From Phycisphaerales bacterium (GTDB taxonomy: Bacteria; Planctomycetota; Phycisphaerae; Phycisphaerales; UBA1924), in assembly GCA_020847535.1 (NCBI GenBank), contig JADLBU010000093.1, forward strand, positions 1 through 64,000: a DNA stretch of 64,000 bases, in the 5' to 3' direction. This document shows positions 23,534 to 33,163 of the stretch, in pieces; within the stretch, counting starts at the first letter, position 1, and each line of letters begins with the position of its first letter. Position numbers and translations under genes: made by a program. The notes beneath the pieces were generated by a model, which was not told where the DNA came from, did no database searches, and was given only the letters and a program-made list of their open reading frames with translations.

Positions 23534-24369
23534 CAAGCGCGGCTGGAAGTATTGCCGCGAGCGGAATCGGCGGCCTGGATGAGCGTGCGGCAACGGGCGG
23601 GGTCGATCGGGTTGGACCAGATGCCATCGTGCTTGATGGATGAACCGACGATGAGGGCATCGGCGTGGCGGAAAAGCCCGGGGACCTGATCGGAGGTGAC
23701 ACCGGAACCGACCAGGACGGGGAGTGTCGTCGCCTGGCGAACCTGCTGGAGGTCGGCCGGATCGGTGGGTGAGCCGGTGAAGGCGCCGGTGACGATCAGG
23801 CCATCGGCCCCGAAGAACTCGGCGGTGTGGGCGGCATCGGTGAGCGTGATGTCGGTGGTGATCGCGTGCGAGGCGTGCTTCTTCTTGATGTCGCAGAAGA
23901 CCTTGATGTGCTCAGCGACGATCTCGCGGCGATAGCGGAGGAGCGGGCCGGCGGCGGCATCGGGGAGGAAACCCTCATCGGCGATGTGGGCGTAGACGAA
24001 GTTCTCGCATCGGATGAACTGGGCATCGCAGGCAAGGGCGACCCCGAGGGCTTCGCGCTCTCCGCGGGAGAGGATCTGGATGCCCATGACCAGATCCATG
24101 GCATCCCGGATTCGGCAGGCGATCGCGGTCATCGCGGCGGTGGTCTGCGGTCCGTGCGGCGCGTTGATATAGGGCCTGTCGTGCATGTTCTCGAGTATGA
24201 GGCCATCGAAACCGGCTTCGTGGAGGAGGCGAGCCTCGGCGAGCGCGCGGGCGGCGATCTCGCGGACAGCGCGGGCGGAGGCCGGAGCGCCGGGGAGTGC
24301 ATCGACGTGGACCATTCCGATGATTGCGTGCGAGCGGTGGAAGATCGAGTTGCGGGTGGGCGTGGTCAT
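23533..24369 (-). CDS. BtpA/SgcQ-family TIM-barrel protein
   Basis: A 278-residue cytosolic barrel protein. It has IGMVHVDALPGAP at the first strand, GFDGLILENMHDRPY, and near the end ADGLIVTGAFTG and LPVLVGSGVTSDQV, as in BtpA/SgcQ. BtpA is needed for photosystem I stability in cyanobacteria, but most bacterial members have unknown function and are probably sugar or nucleotide enzymes. It is coupled on both sides: start within the stop of the dehydrogenase gene (ATGA) and stop within the M48 start. Confidence 0.85.
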   Translation of the reverse strand: MTTPTRNSIFHRSHAIIGMVHVDALPGAPASARAVREIAARALAEARLLHEAGFDGLILENMHDRPYINAPHGPQTTAAMTAIACRIRDAMDLVMGIQILSRGEREALGVALACDAQFIRCENFVYAHIADEGFLPDAAAGPLLRYRREIVAEHIKVFCDIKKKHASHAITTDITLTDAAHTAEFFGADGLIVTGAFTGSPTDPADLQQVRQATTLPVLVGSGVTSDQVPGLFRHADALIVGSSIKHDGIWSNPIDPARCRTLIQAADSARGNTSSRA

Positions 24370-25718
24370 GCCTTGACGATCCGGGCTCGGGGTGGCGTGG
24401 CGTTGGGGATACGCGACATCGCGTCCCGTGTATCGATGATGAGGGGGGCGTGATCGGCGAGCAGCTTGTAGTCGATCGTGCTGTGGTTGGTGACGATGAT
24501 GACGGCGTCGGTCGCGGCGAGCATCTGGGGCGAGAGCGGCTGGGAGACAAGCGTAATCGAGTACTTGCGCATCCGCGGGAAGGTGGGGACCAGCGGGTCG
24601 TGGTAGGTGACTTCCGCGCCGGCATCCATGAGCTGCTCGATGATCTCAGCGGCTGGTGTTTCGCGGATGTCATCGATGTCGGGCTTGTAGGCGATCCCGA
24701 TAAGGAGGATGCGCGAGCCCTTGAGGGGCTTTCCATCGGCGTTGATCGCCTCGGCGGTCCGTGCGACTACGTACGCGGGCATCGCGTGGTTGATCTCGCC
24801 GGCGAGCTCGATGAAGCGCGTGGGACGGCCGATCTCCCGGGCTTTCCACGCAAGGTAATAGGGATCGATCGGGATGCAGTGGCCGCCAAGGCCCGGCCCG
24901 GGGTAGAAGGGTTGGAAGCCGAAGGGCTTGGTGGAGGCGGCCTTGATGACCTGCCAGATGTCGATGCCCATGGGTGTCAGGATCGTCTTGAGCTCGTTGA
25001 CCAGCGCGATGTTGACTGCCCGGTAGATGTTCTCGAGCAGCTTGGCGGACTCGGCGATCTCGGCGGACTCGACGGGCATGACGTGATCGATCGCCGCGGC
25101 GTACATCGCCCGGCCGACTGCCGTGCATGCCTGGGTGATGCCGCCGATGAGTCGAGGGATCTGGCGTGTCTCGATGCCCTGGCGACCGGGATCCTCGCGC
25201 TCGGGGCTGAAGACCAGGAAGAACTCCTCGCCGCTGCGGCAAGGGGAGGTGAGCGCTGCGGCGGCCTTTTCGAGGATGGGAAGGCAGACCTGGCGCGTGG
25301 TGCCGGGGTAGCTGGTGGATTCCAGTGAGATGAGCATGCCGGGCTTGAGGACACCGGCGACCAGCTCGGTGGATTTGATGACGTAGGAGAGATCGGGATC
25401 CCGGTGCGGGCCCAACGGAGTGGGGACGCACAGGACGATGGCATCGCAGGAGGCGAGTTGCTGGGGATCGGAGGTGGGTTCAAAGCGGGGAGAGGCGGCC
25501 AGATCGGCAAACAGGCGATCCCCCAGGTGCTTGAGGTAGCCCTGGCCTCGGCGGAGCATGTCGATCTTTGCCTGGTCGATGTCAAAGCCTGTGACGGCAA
25601 AGCCGGCATCGTGCATCGCCCGGACCAGGGGCAGACCGACATATCCCAGGCCCACGACCCCGATACGGGCCTGGCGGGACTGGAACCTGGAAATCAGCAG
25701 ATCGCGGTGGGATGACAT
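24366..25718 (-). CDS. Nucleotide-sugar dehydrogenase (UDP-GlcNAc/ManNAc or UDP-Glc type)
   Basis: A 450-residue NAD-dependent dehydrogenase that oxidises a UDP-sugar to the uronate. It has the Rossmann motif VVGLGYVGLPLV, ESTSYPGTT, the active cysteine segment PGPGLGGHCIPIDPYYL and GIAYKPDIDDIRETPA. The KPFGFQPFYPGPG context fits WbpA/WecC-type 6-dehydrogenases more than Ugd. With neuC and the gmh genes it suggests surface polysaccharide synthesis. Bases 25719-25953 are a divergent intergenic region to the tricorn gene with nothing further recognised. Confidence 0.88.
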   Translation of the reverse strand: MSSHRDLLISRFQSRQARIGVVGLGYVGLPLVRAMHDAGFAVTGFDIDQAKIDMLRRGQGYLKHLGDRLFADLAASPRFEPTSDPQQLASCDAIVLCVPTPLGPHRDPDLSYVIKSTELVAGVLKPGMLISLESTSYPGTTRQVCLPILEKAAAALTSPCRSGEEFFLVFSPEREDPGRQGIETRQIPRLIGGITQACTAVGRAMYAAAIDHVMPVESAEIAESAKLLENIYRAVNIALVNELKTILTPMGIDIWQVIKAASTKPFGFQPFYPGPGLGGHCIPIDPYYLAWKAREIGRPTRFIELAGEINHAMPAYVVARTAEAINADGKPLKGSRILLIGIAYKPDIDDIRETPAAEIIEQLMDAGAEVTYHDPLVPTFPRMRKYSITLVSQPLSPQMLAATDAVIIVTNHSTIDYKLLADHAPLIIDTRDAMSRIPNATPPRARIVKA

Positions 25719-25953
25719 GGAGAGGGCGATGGGGCTGCAAGCGGGTGAATCGGGCCTGCGGAGGTGGGATTCGGGGTGGCGGATTCTAAGTGATCGCGGG
25801 GCGGCGGAAAGAGCGGGGCCGGGGATCCCAGAAAGGTGGACTACGGGCGGCCGGGCCACGGAATGTGTACGCTGTTGGCCCTTGATTCGACCAGGAGCCC
25901 CGGGGCGCGTGGGGATACGCGGGACCGGGAATGAGCATCATTTGGAGCTTTTC

Positions 25954-28900
25954 ATGTTGAGCAACGCGCATCGGGCAGCGGTGATCGCCGGGATCGCCGG
26001 GGGTTTGGTGTCGGTGATTCAGGCCACCGCCCTCGGGCAGGGGGCTGATGGGAACCAGGCGTCGGCGGCGATGATGCGGTTCCCTGACATCAGCGCCACC
26101 CAGATCGTGTTCGTGTACGCGAACAACCTCTGGATCGCCCCGCGCGATGGCGGAATGGCGGTTCCGGTAGCAACGGCTCCCGGGGCCGAGGGGTTCCCCC
26201 GTTTCAGCCCCGATGGCAAGACGATCGCCTTCATGGGCAACTACGACAGCAACCGGGATCTGTACACGATCCCGACCTGGGGAGGCACGCCCAGCCGCGT
26301 GACCCACCACCCCGCCGGTGAGACGCTGTGCGATTGGACGGCCGATGGCAAGCTGGTGTTCATCGGCAACGGGATGGCCGGCCTGGCCCGCCAGACGCAG
26401 ATCTTCACGGTTCCGTCCGAGGGCGGCCTGCCGAACAAGCTCCCGGTCCCGTACGCGGGGTTCGGGACGATCAGCCCCGATGGGCAGTGGCTCTGCTACG
26501 CGCCGCACTCGACCGACAACCGGACGTGGAAGCGATATCGCGGCGGCATGGCGACCGACCTGTGGGTGTTCAACCTTCGCAACCAGTCGGCCAAGAAGAT
26601 CACCGACTGGGAGGGGACCGACACGCTGCCGATGTGGGTGCCCGGGGGCAAGAGCGATGTGGTGTACTACCTGGCTGACCAGGGGCCGGAGCACAGGCTG
26701 AACATCTGGAGCTACAACGTCGCCGACGGCACCCGTGAGCAGTTGACCAAGTACACCAGCGATGACATCCGCTGGCCCTCGATCGGCCCGGGCGCTGATG
26801 GCAAGGGCGAGGTGATCTTTCAGCTCGGCTCGGAGCTGCATGTCTTTGACCTTGGCGCGCGGCAGGACCGGGTTGTGAAGATCACGATCCCCGGCGACAA
26901 GCCCCAGGTGCGGACGCGGACGGCCGATGCCGCGCGGAACATCTCCAGTGCGGCGATCTCCTCGAGCGGCAAGCGCGTGGTGATCGAGGCTCGCGGGGAT
27001 CTGTGGTCGGCGCCCGCGAAAGAAGGGATCACCCGCAACCTGACCAACACCAACGGCGTGTTTGAGCGCGATCCTTCGTGGTCACCCGACAACAAGTGGA
27101 TCGCGTACTTCTCCGACGAATCAGGTGACTACGAGTTGTGGATCCGCGGCACCGATGCCAAGCTCCCGGAAGAAAAGAAGGACGAGAAGAAGGACGCCAA
27201 GAAGGACGATGCCAAGGCCGAGGATGCCAAGAAGGAGGAGGCGGCCAAGGAAGAGGCAAAGGCCGAGGAAGCAAAGCCCGTCGAGAAGCGCGAGCCGCGC
27301 AAGCTCACCAACCTCGGACCCGGCTTCCGCTACAACCCGGTCTGGTCACCGGACTCCAAGCACATCCTCTTCTCCGACAACTCCGGCACGCTGCACCTGA
27401 TCGCGGTCGAGTCCGGGGAGCTCAAGAAGGTCGATACGGACCCGTGGGGCAACATCCCGGATGTCTCGTGGTCGCAGGACAACAACTGGATCGCCTACAC
27501 CCGCAGCAGCGCAGAGAACCCCAACAGCGCGATCTGGGTCTACAACGTCAAGACCGGGGAGAAGTCCCAGATCGTCAGCGGCATGTTCAACAACTCGGCC
27601 CCGGCGTTCGATCGGGCCGGCGACTTCATGTACTTCGCCTCACAGCGCACCATCAACAACCCGATCTACGCCGATTCGGATACGACGTTCGTGTACACCG
27701 GCACCGGGAACATTTACATGGCGCCGCTGCGCGGGGATGTGAAGTATCCGTGGCTCCCCAAGAGCGATGAGGAAGAGCTCAAGAAGGAAGAGAAGAAGGA
27801 CGACGCCAAGAAGGATGGCGAAAAGAAGGACGGGGAGAAGAAGGACGAGGCCGCGAAGGATGAGGCAAAGAAGGACGATGCCAAGAAGGAAGAGAAAAAG
27901 GATGCCGCGGCAGACGACGGTGTGAGCGGCACGTGGGAGGGCCGGGCTTCCGGCGGTCAGATCCCGCCCGATGGCATCCCGTTCAAGCTGAATCTCACTC
28001 TGCACGACGATGGCAAGGTCACGGGCTCTGTCGCCTCGGCGATGGGTTCGGGGGCGGTGACGGGCACGTACAACAAGGATTCGGGGGTGATCACGCTGTC
28101 GATGGCCGTCGGAGACGACGGCGTGGTGACGCTCACGGGGAGCCTCAAGAACGGCGAGATCACGGGATCCTGGAACGCGGGGGATCAGCAGGGCTCGTGG
28201 TCGGCCCGCCGCAGTGCATCGGCGAGCGGTGGGGGAGGCGGTGGTGGTGGCGACTCCAAGTCCGATGACAAGAAGGATGAGAAGAAGGATGAGAAGAAGG
28301 AAGTCAAGATCGATGCCGAGGGCTTCGAGTCCCGCGCGTGGCAGTTGCCGATCTCTCCCGGCGCGTTCGGGCAGCTTGTCGTGACCGATGACAACAAGCT
28401 GATCTACTCGCGTTTCGGCGCTCGCGGGCAGCAGGAGCCGCCCTCGATCAAGATCTTCGACCCCAAGGACGATGCCCGCGAAGAGAAGACCGTGACGGCC
28501 GGCGCCGGCGGGTTCCAGCTTTCGGCGGATGGCAAGAAGCTCCTGGTGATGCGTGGCTCGCAGCTGACGGTGATGAGCGCGGCGGCGGGGGGCGGCACCT
28601 CGACGACCGTTCCCACCGGCGACATGCAGGTGAGCCTCAAGCCGCGCGAGGAGTGGAAGCAGATCGTCAACGATGCCTGGCGCCTGCAGCGCGATTTCTT
28701 CTACGAGCCCACCATGCACGGCGTCGACTGGAACGCCGCCCGGGACCACTATCTCAAGATGGTTGACGATGCATCGACCCGCGAGGATGTCAACTACATC
28801 ATCTCGGAGATGATCAGCGAGCTGAACATCGGGCACGCGTACCTGGGCGCGCCGGGCGATGTCGAAAGCCAGCCATCGGCGGGCACGGGCGTCCTGGGTT

Positions 28901-29883
28901 GCGACTTCGAACTCGTGAAGGGGCCCGAGGGGAACGCCTACAAGATCGCCAAGATCTACGAGGGCGGACCGTGGGATGCCGATGCACGCAACCCGCTGCG
29001 GCAGACGGGTGTCGATGTCAAGGAGGGCGAGTTCCTGCTCGCCGTCAACGGCGTCCCGCTCGACACCGCCGTCGATCCCTGGAAGATCTTCCAGTACCGC
29101 GCCGATGAGACGGTGACGCTGACGATCGGCAAGACGCCCTCGATGGCCAAGGACACGCGCGATGTCATGGTCAAGACGCTCGGCGGGGATGGCGCCCTCC
29201 GCTACCGCGCCTGGATCGAGCGCAACCGCAAGTATGTCGAGGAGAAGTCCGGCGGCAAGGTCGGGTACATCTACGTCCCCAACACGGGCGTCGATGGGCA
29301 GAGCGACCTGTTCCGCCAATTCTTCGGCCAGCGGCACCTGCCGGCCCTCATCATCGATGAGCGCTGGAACGGCGGCGGGCAGATCCCCACGCGGTTCATC
29401 GAGCTTCTCAACCGCCCGGTCGTCAGCTACTGGGCCCGGCGCCACGGTCAGGACTGGACCTGGCCGCCCGATGCCCACAACGGCCCCAAGTGCATGCTCA
29501 TCAACGGGCTCGCCGGCTCGGGCGGCGACATGTTCCCCTGGCTCTTCAAGCTCAACAAGATCGGCAAGACCATCGGCACCCGCACTTGGGGCGGCTTGGT
29601 TGGCATCTCCGGCAACCCCGGCCTGATCGACGGCGGGTCGATCACGGTGCCGACGTTCGGCATCTACGAGACCGATGGCACGTGGGCGGTCGAGGGCCAC
29701 GGTGTCGATCCCGACATCGAGGTGCTGGATGATCCGTCGAAGATGGTCGATGGCGGTGATCCGCAGCTGGATACGGCGATCACGCACATGCTCGATGAGA
29801 TCAAGAATCGCCCGTACACCCCCGCCAAGCGCCCCGTCAGCCCGGATCGCAAGGGGATGGGGATCAAGGATTCCGATAAGTAG
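25954..29883 (+). CDS. Tricorn-type S41 protease with an inserted beta-barrel and Lys-rich linkers
   Basis: A 1309-residue secreted or periplasmic protease. Signal peptide 1-30; WD40-like propeller repeats (FPRFSPDGKTIAFMG and others) to about 600; Lys/Glu/Ala-rich linkers at about 404-448, 604-652 and 760-786; PDZ about 985-1080; S41 catalytic core with GLAGSGGDMFPW (about 1187-1198) and TIGTRTWGG. The Asp after the nucleophile in archaeal tricorn is Gly here. NIGHAYLG supplies the upstream catalytic His. Residues 657-754 are an extra domain (GTWEGRASGG, then GSWNAGDQQGSWSARR) like a small lipocalin or avidin-like barrel, bounded by two linkers. GGAG lies 7 bases before the ATG. Confidence 0.88.
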   Translation: MLSNAHRAAVIAGIAGGLVSVIQATALGQGADGNQASAAMMRFPDISATQIVFVYANNLWIAPRDGGMAVPVATAPGAEGFPRFSPDGKTIAFMGNYDSNRDLYTIPTWGGTPSRVTHHPAGETLCDWTADGKLVFIGNGMAGLARQTQIFTVPSEGGLPNKLPVPYAGFGTISPDGQWLCYAPHSTDNRTWKRYRGGMATDLWVFNLRNQSAKKITDWEGTDTLPMWVPGGKSDVVYYLADQGPEHRLNIWSYNVADGTREQLTKYTSDDIRWPSIGPGADGKGEVIFQLGSELHVFDLGARQDRVVKITIPGDKPQVRTRTADAARNISSAAISSSGKRVVIEARGDLWSAPAKEGITRNLTNTNGVFERDPSWSPDNKWIAYFSDESGDYELWIRGTDAKLPEEKKDEKKDAKKDDAKAEDAKKEEAAKEEAKAEEAKPVEKREPRKLTNLGPGFRYNPVWSPDSKHILFSDNSGTLHLIAVESGELKKVDTDPWGNIPDVSWSQDNNWIAYTRSSAENPNSAIWVYNVKTGEKSQIVSGMFNNSAPAFDRAGDFMYFASQRTINNPIYADSDTTFVYTGTGNIYMAPLRGDVKYPWLPKSDEEELKKEEKKDDAKKDGEKKDGEKKDEAAKDEAKKDDAKKEEKKDAAADDGVSGTWEGRASGGQIPPDGIPFKLNLTLHDDGKVTGSVASAMGSGAVTGTYNKDSGVITLSMAVGDDGVVTLTGSLKNGEITGSWNAGDQQGSWSARRSASASGGGGGGGGDSKSDDKKDEKKDEKKEVKIDAEGFESRAWQLPISPGAFGQLVVTDDNKLIYSRFGARGQQEPPSIKIFDPKDDAREEKTVTAGAGGFQLSADGKKLLVMRGSQLTVMSAAAGGGTSTTVPTGDMQVSLKPREEWKQIVNDAWRLQRDFFYEPTMHGVDWNAARDHYLKMVDDASTREDVNYIISEMISELNIGHAYLGAPGDVESQPSAGTGVLGCDFELVKGPEGNAYKIAKIYEGGPWDADARNPLRQTGVDVKEGEFLLAVNGVPLDTAVDPWKIFQYRADETVTLTIGKTPSMAKDTRDVMVKTLGGDGALRYRAWIERNRKYVEEKSGGKVGYIYVPNTGVDGQSDLFRQFFGQRHLPALIIDERWNGGGQIPTRFIELLNRPVVSYWARRHGQDWTWPPDAHNGPKCMLINGLAGSGGDMFPWLFKLNKIGKTIGTRTWGGLVGISGNPGLIDGGSITVPTFGIYETDGTWAVEGHGVDPDIEVLDDPSKMVDGGDPQLDTAITHMLDEIKNRPYTPAKRPVSPDRKGMGIKDSDK

Positions 29884-29929
29884 AAGGCACTGGGCATCGG
29901 GCGTCAGGCACTGGTGAGAACCAACCCCA

Positions 29930-29960
29930 AAGACCCCGGCGGAGGCGCCGGGGTCTTTTC
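29930..29960 (+). terminator. Rho-independent terminator of the tricorn gene
   Basis: GACCCCGGCG...CGCCGGGGTC hairpin followed by TTTTC, about 50 bases after the stop. Confidence 0.85.
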
Positions 29961-29995
29961 ATTTGGAATCACCGCTGAGTGTTGGGGGCCGCTTG

Positions 29996-31159
29996 TCAGC
30001 AGCCGAGTTCGAAGGCGGCGATGAAGTCGTCGAAGTCGGTGACATCGACGAAACCCGAGCCGTTGTAGTCGGCGGCATCGTTGCCGTGCTCGAAGGCGTG
30101 GATGAAGGCGATGTGGTCGTCGAGATCGACGAAGCCGGACTTGTCGAAGTCGGCCAGGCACGAGTAGTTGGTAACCAGGTCCGACCAGGGGCCGAGTTGG
30201 CCGGGGAGCTGGTCTACTCCGAGATACGGCACACCCGCGTGCGCGAGGATTTCTTCCTCGGTGAAGAGCGGGATGTCGGCGTGCCACGCGATGTTCATCG
30301 CCGTGATGAAGTAGTTGGCGAACACACCCTGGAGGGTTGTGTGGGGGTGAATGCCATCGTGGCAGAGGCCGGCGAGCTTGTTGGTGTTGGCGAGCGTGTC
30401 GGAGATGTTGAGAGAGATGGTCTGTCCGCCCATGGAGAGGAAGTCGTGGATGCTGTCGTTGGTCCCGAAGACCGCGCTGAAGACGCCGTAGAAATCGACC
30501 AGCGGCAGCTTGCGATCCCGGCAGAGATCGTGGATGCCCGCGTTGACGCGGCGGATGACCGCCGAGACACGCTCGCGCTTGATGGGGTCGGTGTACTGCT
30601 TGCGGGCCGAAAGGGCGATCGAGTAGTCGAGGAAGGTGCAGACCGTGAGCTTCAGGCCCGGGGCGGTCGCGGTGTCGACGATATTGGTCATGTTGGTGAT
30701 GCGGCTGGCGATGTAGTTGTCGATCTGGCTCTGGGTCCAGGTGTGGTTGTAGATATTGATGAAGGCGGCGGAGTTGGGGGCGAAGTCGTTGGAGCCGACC
30801 AGGAGGATGCCGTGCGTGACGCCGGAGCTTGTGTACTGGCCCGCGAGGCCGGAGGCCTGGCCGCCGGCGAGCACGGCGATCGTGCTGGCGCCGATCTTGG
30901 CCCAGTCGTACTTGTAGAACTTCCGGCGCGGCTCTCCCCACGTGCCGCCGGACTGGCCGGCCTCGGCTGCGGTGAGGCCGACATCTACGCCGCGATGGTG
31001 CTTGAGTTGTTCGAGCCAGTTGCTCGCGTAGCTGTAGGGCTCCTCGGCGTACTCATCGGTGAGGCTGTCGCCCATGACTCCGAGCCTTGCGACCTGGGCG
31101 TGCGCCGGCGCGATGGCAAGCGCAAGGGAGAGCGTGGCGAGTGCAGCGCGGGGACTCAT
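29996..31159 (-). CDS. Secreted SGNH/GDSL hydrolase with C-terminal dockerin-like repeats (copy 1)
   Basis: A 387-residue exported esterase or lipase. Signal peptide MSPRAALATLSLALAIAPAH; block I VMGDSLTDEY with the nucleophile Ser32; LLVGSNDF (block III); HDGIHPHT (block V, Asp and His). The last 55 residues have two EF-hand-like repeats, ADFDKSGFVDLDDHIAF and ADYNGSGFVDVTDFDDF, ending in ELGC. Such Gly-Cys-ending dockerin tails are characteristic of Phycisphaerae exported proteins. The substrate is unknown. The next gene is a paralogue in tandem. Confidence 0.88.
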   Translation of the reverse strand: MSPRAALATLSLALAIAPAHAQVARLGVMGDSLTDEYAEEPYSYASNWLEQLKHHRGVDVGLTAAEAGQSGGTWGEPRRKFYKYDWAKIGASTIAVLAGGQASGLAGQYTSSGVTHGILLVGSNDFAPNSAAFINIYNHTWTQSQIDNYIASRITNMTNIVDTATAPGLKLTVCTFLDYSIALSARKQYTDPIKRERVSAVIRRVNAGIHDLCRDRKLPLVDFYGVFSAVFGTNDSIHDFLSMGGQTISLNISDTLANTNKLAGLCHDGIHPHTTLQGVFANYFITAMNIAWHADIPLFTEEEILAHAGVPYLGVDQLPGQLGPWSDLVTNYSCLADFDKSGFVDLDDHIAFIHAFEHGNDAADYNGSGFVDVTDFDDFIAAFELGC

Positions 31160-31276
31160 CAGCATGTTGTATCGGGAGTCGCCGGGGATTGGAAGCGTGA
31201 ATTCAGGGGCCGCGGGCAATGAAACACGCCCCGGGATCATGTAACACCCAGGGGCCGCGGTTCCGGTGCGATCCTC

Positions 31277-32461
31277 TCAGCACCCCAGCTCGAAGTCCTG
31301 CACGAAGTCGTTGAAATCCTCGAAATCCACGAAGCCCGAGCCGTCGTAATCCGCGGCATCGTCCCCGGCCTCGAAGGCGAGGATGAACTGGCTGTAGTCC
31401 TCGATGTCGACGAAGCCGGACTTGTCGTAATCCGCCAGGCACGCGTAGTTGGTGATGTACTGGGCGTAGTCCCCGAGCTGTGAGGGGAGCTGATCGGGGC
31501 CGAGGTAGGTGAGGCCGGCGTGGCTCAGGATCTCCGCCTCGGAGAAGGTGGCGTACCCGGCGTTCCAGGCGATGTTGGCGCCGGTCATTATGACGTTGGC
31601 GAACACACCCTGCAGCGTGGTGTGGGGGTGGACGCCGTCATCGACGAAGCCGGCGAGCTTGTTGGTGTTGTTCGCGGTGTCGCTGGCGTTGAGGTCGATG
31701 CTGCGGCCGCCCATGTGCAGGAACGGCCTGAGCGACAGGTTGGTGCCGAAGATCGCCACTCCCAGGCCGTTGACATCGACCAGGGGAAGTTTCTTCTGAC
31801 GGCAGATGTCGGCGATTCCCTCGTTGACGGTGCGGATGACGGCGGAGACGCGCTCGCGCTTGTTGGCATCGGTGTAGATCGATCGCGTGATGGGGGCGAC
31901 CGTGTAATCCACGAAGTTGGCGACCGCGAGCTTCATGCCCGAGGCGTTGATGGTGTTGACGATGGTGTTCATGTTGGCGAGCCGGCCGTTGATGTAGTTG
32001 TTGATGGTGTTCTGTGACCAGAAGCCGTTGTAGATGTTGAAGAAGGCGCTGGAGGTGGGGGAGAAGTCGTTGGCGCCGATGAGCAGGACCGCGTGGGTGA
32101 CGCCGGAGGTGGTGAACTGGGAAGCCAGCCCGGTGTGCTGTCCGCCGGAGATCAGCGAATTGGTAGTCGCGCCCGAACGGGACCAGTTGTACTTGAAGTA
32201 CTCCCGGCGCGGCTCTCCCCAGGTGCCGCCGGGCTGGCCGGCCTCGCTCGCCGTGGGGCCGGCATCGACCCCGCGATACTGCTCGACCTGCTCGAACCAG
32301 TTCTTGGCGTAGCTGTACGTCTCCTCGGCGTACTCATCGGTGAGGCTGTCGCCCATGCCGCCCAGGCGGACGACTTGTGCGGTTGATTGAGAAGCGCAGG
32401 CAATGAGGAGTGCAACCCCCGGTGCAAGTCCAGCCCCGAACGAGGATGTGTGTCGTCGCAT
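31277..32461 (-). CDS. Secreted SGNH/GDSL hydrolase with C-terminal dockerin-like repeats (copy 2)
   Basis: A 394-residue tandem paralogue of the 29996-31159 product with the same layout: signal peptide ending near TAQ, GMGDSLTDEY (Ser39), LLIGANDF, DDGVHPHT, and two EF-hand-like repeats (ADYDKSGFVDIEDYSQF and ADYDGSGFVDFEDFNDF) ending in ELGC. Shared blocks such as KRERVSAVIR and GGTWGEPRR show recent common origin. The start at 32461 gives a normal signal peptide. The pair probably arose by duplication and may differ in substrate. Confidence 0.88.
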   Translation of the reverse strand: MRRHTSSFGAGLAPGVALLIACASQSTAQVVRLGGMGDSLTDEYAEETYSYAKNWFEQVEQYRGVDAGPTASEAGQPGGTWGEPRREYFKYNWSRSGATTNSLISGGQHTGLASQFTTSGVTHAVLLIGANDFSPTSSAFFNIYNGFWSQNTINNYINGRLANMNTIVNTINASGMKLAVANFVDYTVAPITRSIYTDANKRERVSAVIRTVNEGIADICRQKKLPLVDVNGLGVAIFGTNLSLRPFLHMGGRSIDLNASDTANNTNKLAGFVDDGVHPHTTLQGVFANVIMTGANIAWNAGYATFSEAEILSHAGLTYLGPDQLPSQLGDYAQYITNYACLADYDKSGFVDIEDYSQFILAFEAGDDAADYDGSGFVDFEDFNDFVQDFELGC

Positions 32462-32594
32462 CGCCCGTTTATACACCAATTCGCCCGGGGGTCCAAGCCC
32501 ATTACTTCCATTCCCCCCACGACTCCTCCTCGTCTTGCCCACGGCCGGCGATTCCAGGGTCGAACTGGTGCCTGTGCGGGTGCCGCGGGGGTGT

Positions 32595-32600
32595 TACACT
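32595..32600 (+). promoter_or_regulatory. Candidate -10 box (TACACT) for the PEGA lipoprotein gene
   Basis: TACACT ends 6 bases before ATG 32607, and no good ribosome site lies between, consistent with a leaderless transcript. Confidence 0.35.
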
Positions 32601-32606
32601 GGCGGC

Positions 32607-33131
32607 ATGAGGAGCTTCACGGTTCTTTCAGCGAGGATTTCCAGGCCCGCCGGGGTGCTCGTGTGCCTGTTGATGCCGCTTGGGCTCGCGGGGTGTCTGG
32701 AGCGCAAGCTGTCGATCACGAGCGAGCCGCCGGGGGCGCTGGTGTACGCGAACGACATCGAGCTGGGGCGCACTCCGCTGGAGGCCGATTTCACGTACTA
32801 CGGCAAGTACGATGTTCGCGTGGAACTGGAAGGTCACGAGCCGCTGCGGACGATGGCCAGCGCTGATGCGCCGTTGTATGAGATCCCGCCGTTCGACCTG
32901 GTGGCGATGGCGCTGCCGTTCACGTTCGAGAAGACGGTGCGTTGGCACTTTGATCTCAAGCCGATGCTGGAGAGCACGTTGGATTCGCGGCAGCTCGAGG
33001 ATGAGCTGGTGGCGCGGGCGCGGGAGTTGCGCGGGATGACGCTGCCTGCGGAGTCCGTGACCACGCCCGTGCAACCCGAGACCGCGCCGGATGCGGCGAT
33101 CGAGCCGAGTTCTGAACGACCCAACCAGTGA
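32607..33131 (+). CDS. PEGA-domain lipoprotein
   Basis: A 174-residue lipoprotein. The signal peptide ends in LGLAGC (Cys30). A PEGA-like beta domain follows: LSITSEPPGALVYANDIELG, then RTPLEADFTYYGKYDVRVEL. The C-terminal 50 residues are charged and probably disordered. PEGA domains occur in surface-layer and cell-wall-associated proteins; no enzymatic site is seen. It is divergent from the SGNH pair and converges with the S9 peptidase over a shared terminator. Confidence 0.75.
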   Translation: MRSFTVLSARISRPAGVLVCLLMPLGLAGCLERKLSITSEPPGALVYANDIELGRTPLEADFTYYGKYDVRVELEGHEPLRTMASADAPLYEIPPFDLVAMALPFTFEKTVRWHFDLKPMLESTLDSRQLEDELVARARELRGMTLPAESVTTPVQPETAPDAAIEPSSERPNQ

Positions 33132-33163
33132 GGCTGCAAGCTCGCGGGGACGCCAAGAAAGAA

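Noticed and set aside
27166-28310. Lys-rich tandem tracts in the tricorn gene considered as assembly error
   Set aside because: All three tracts keep the frame, have varied codons and are typical linkers.
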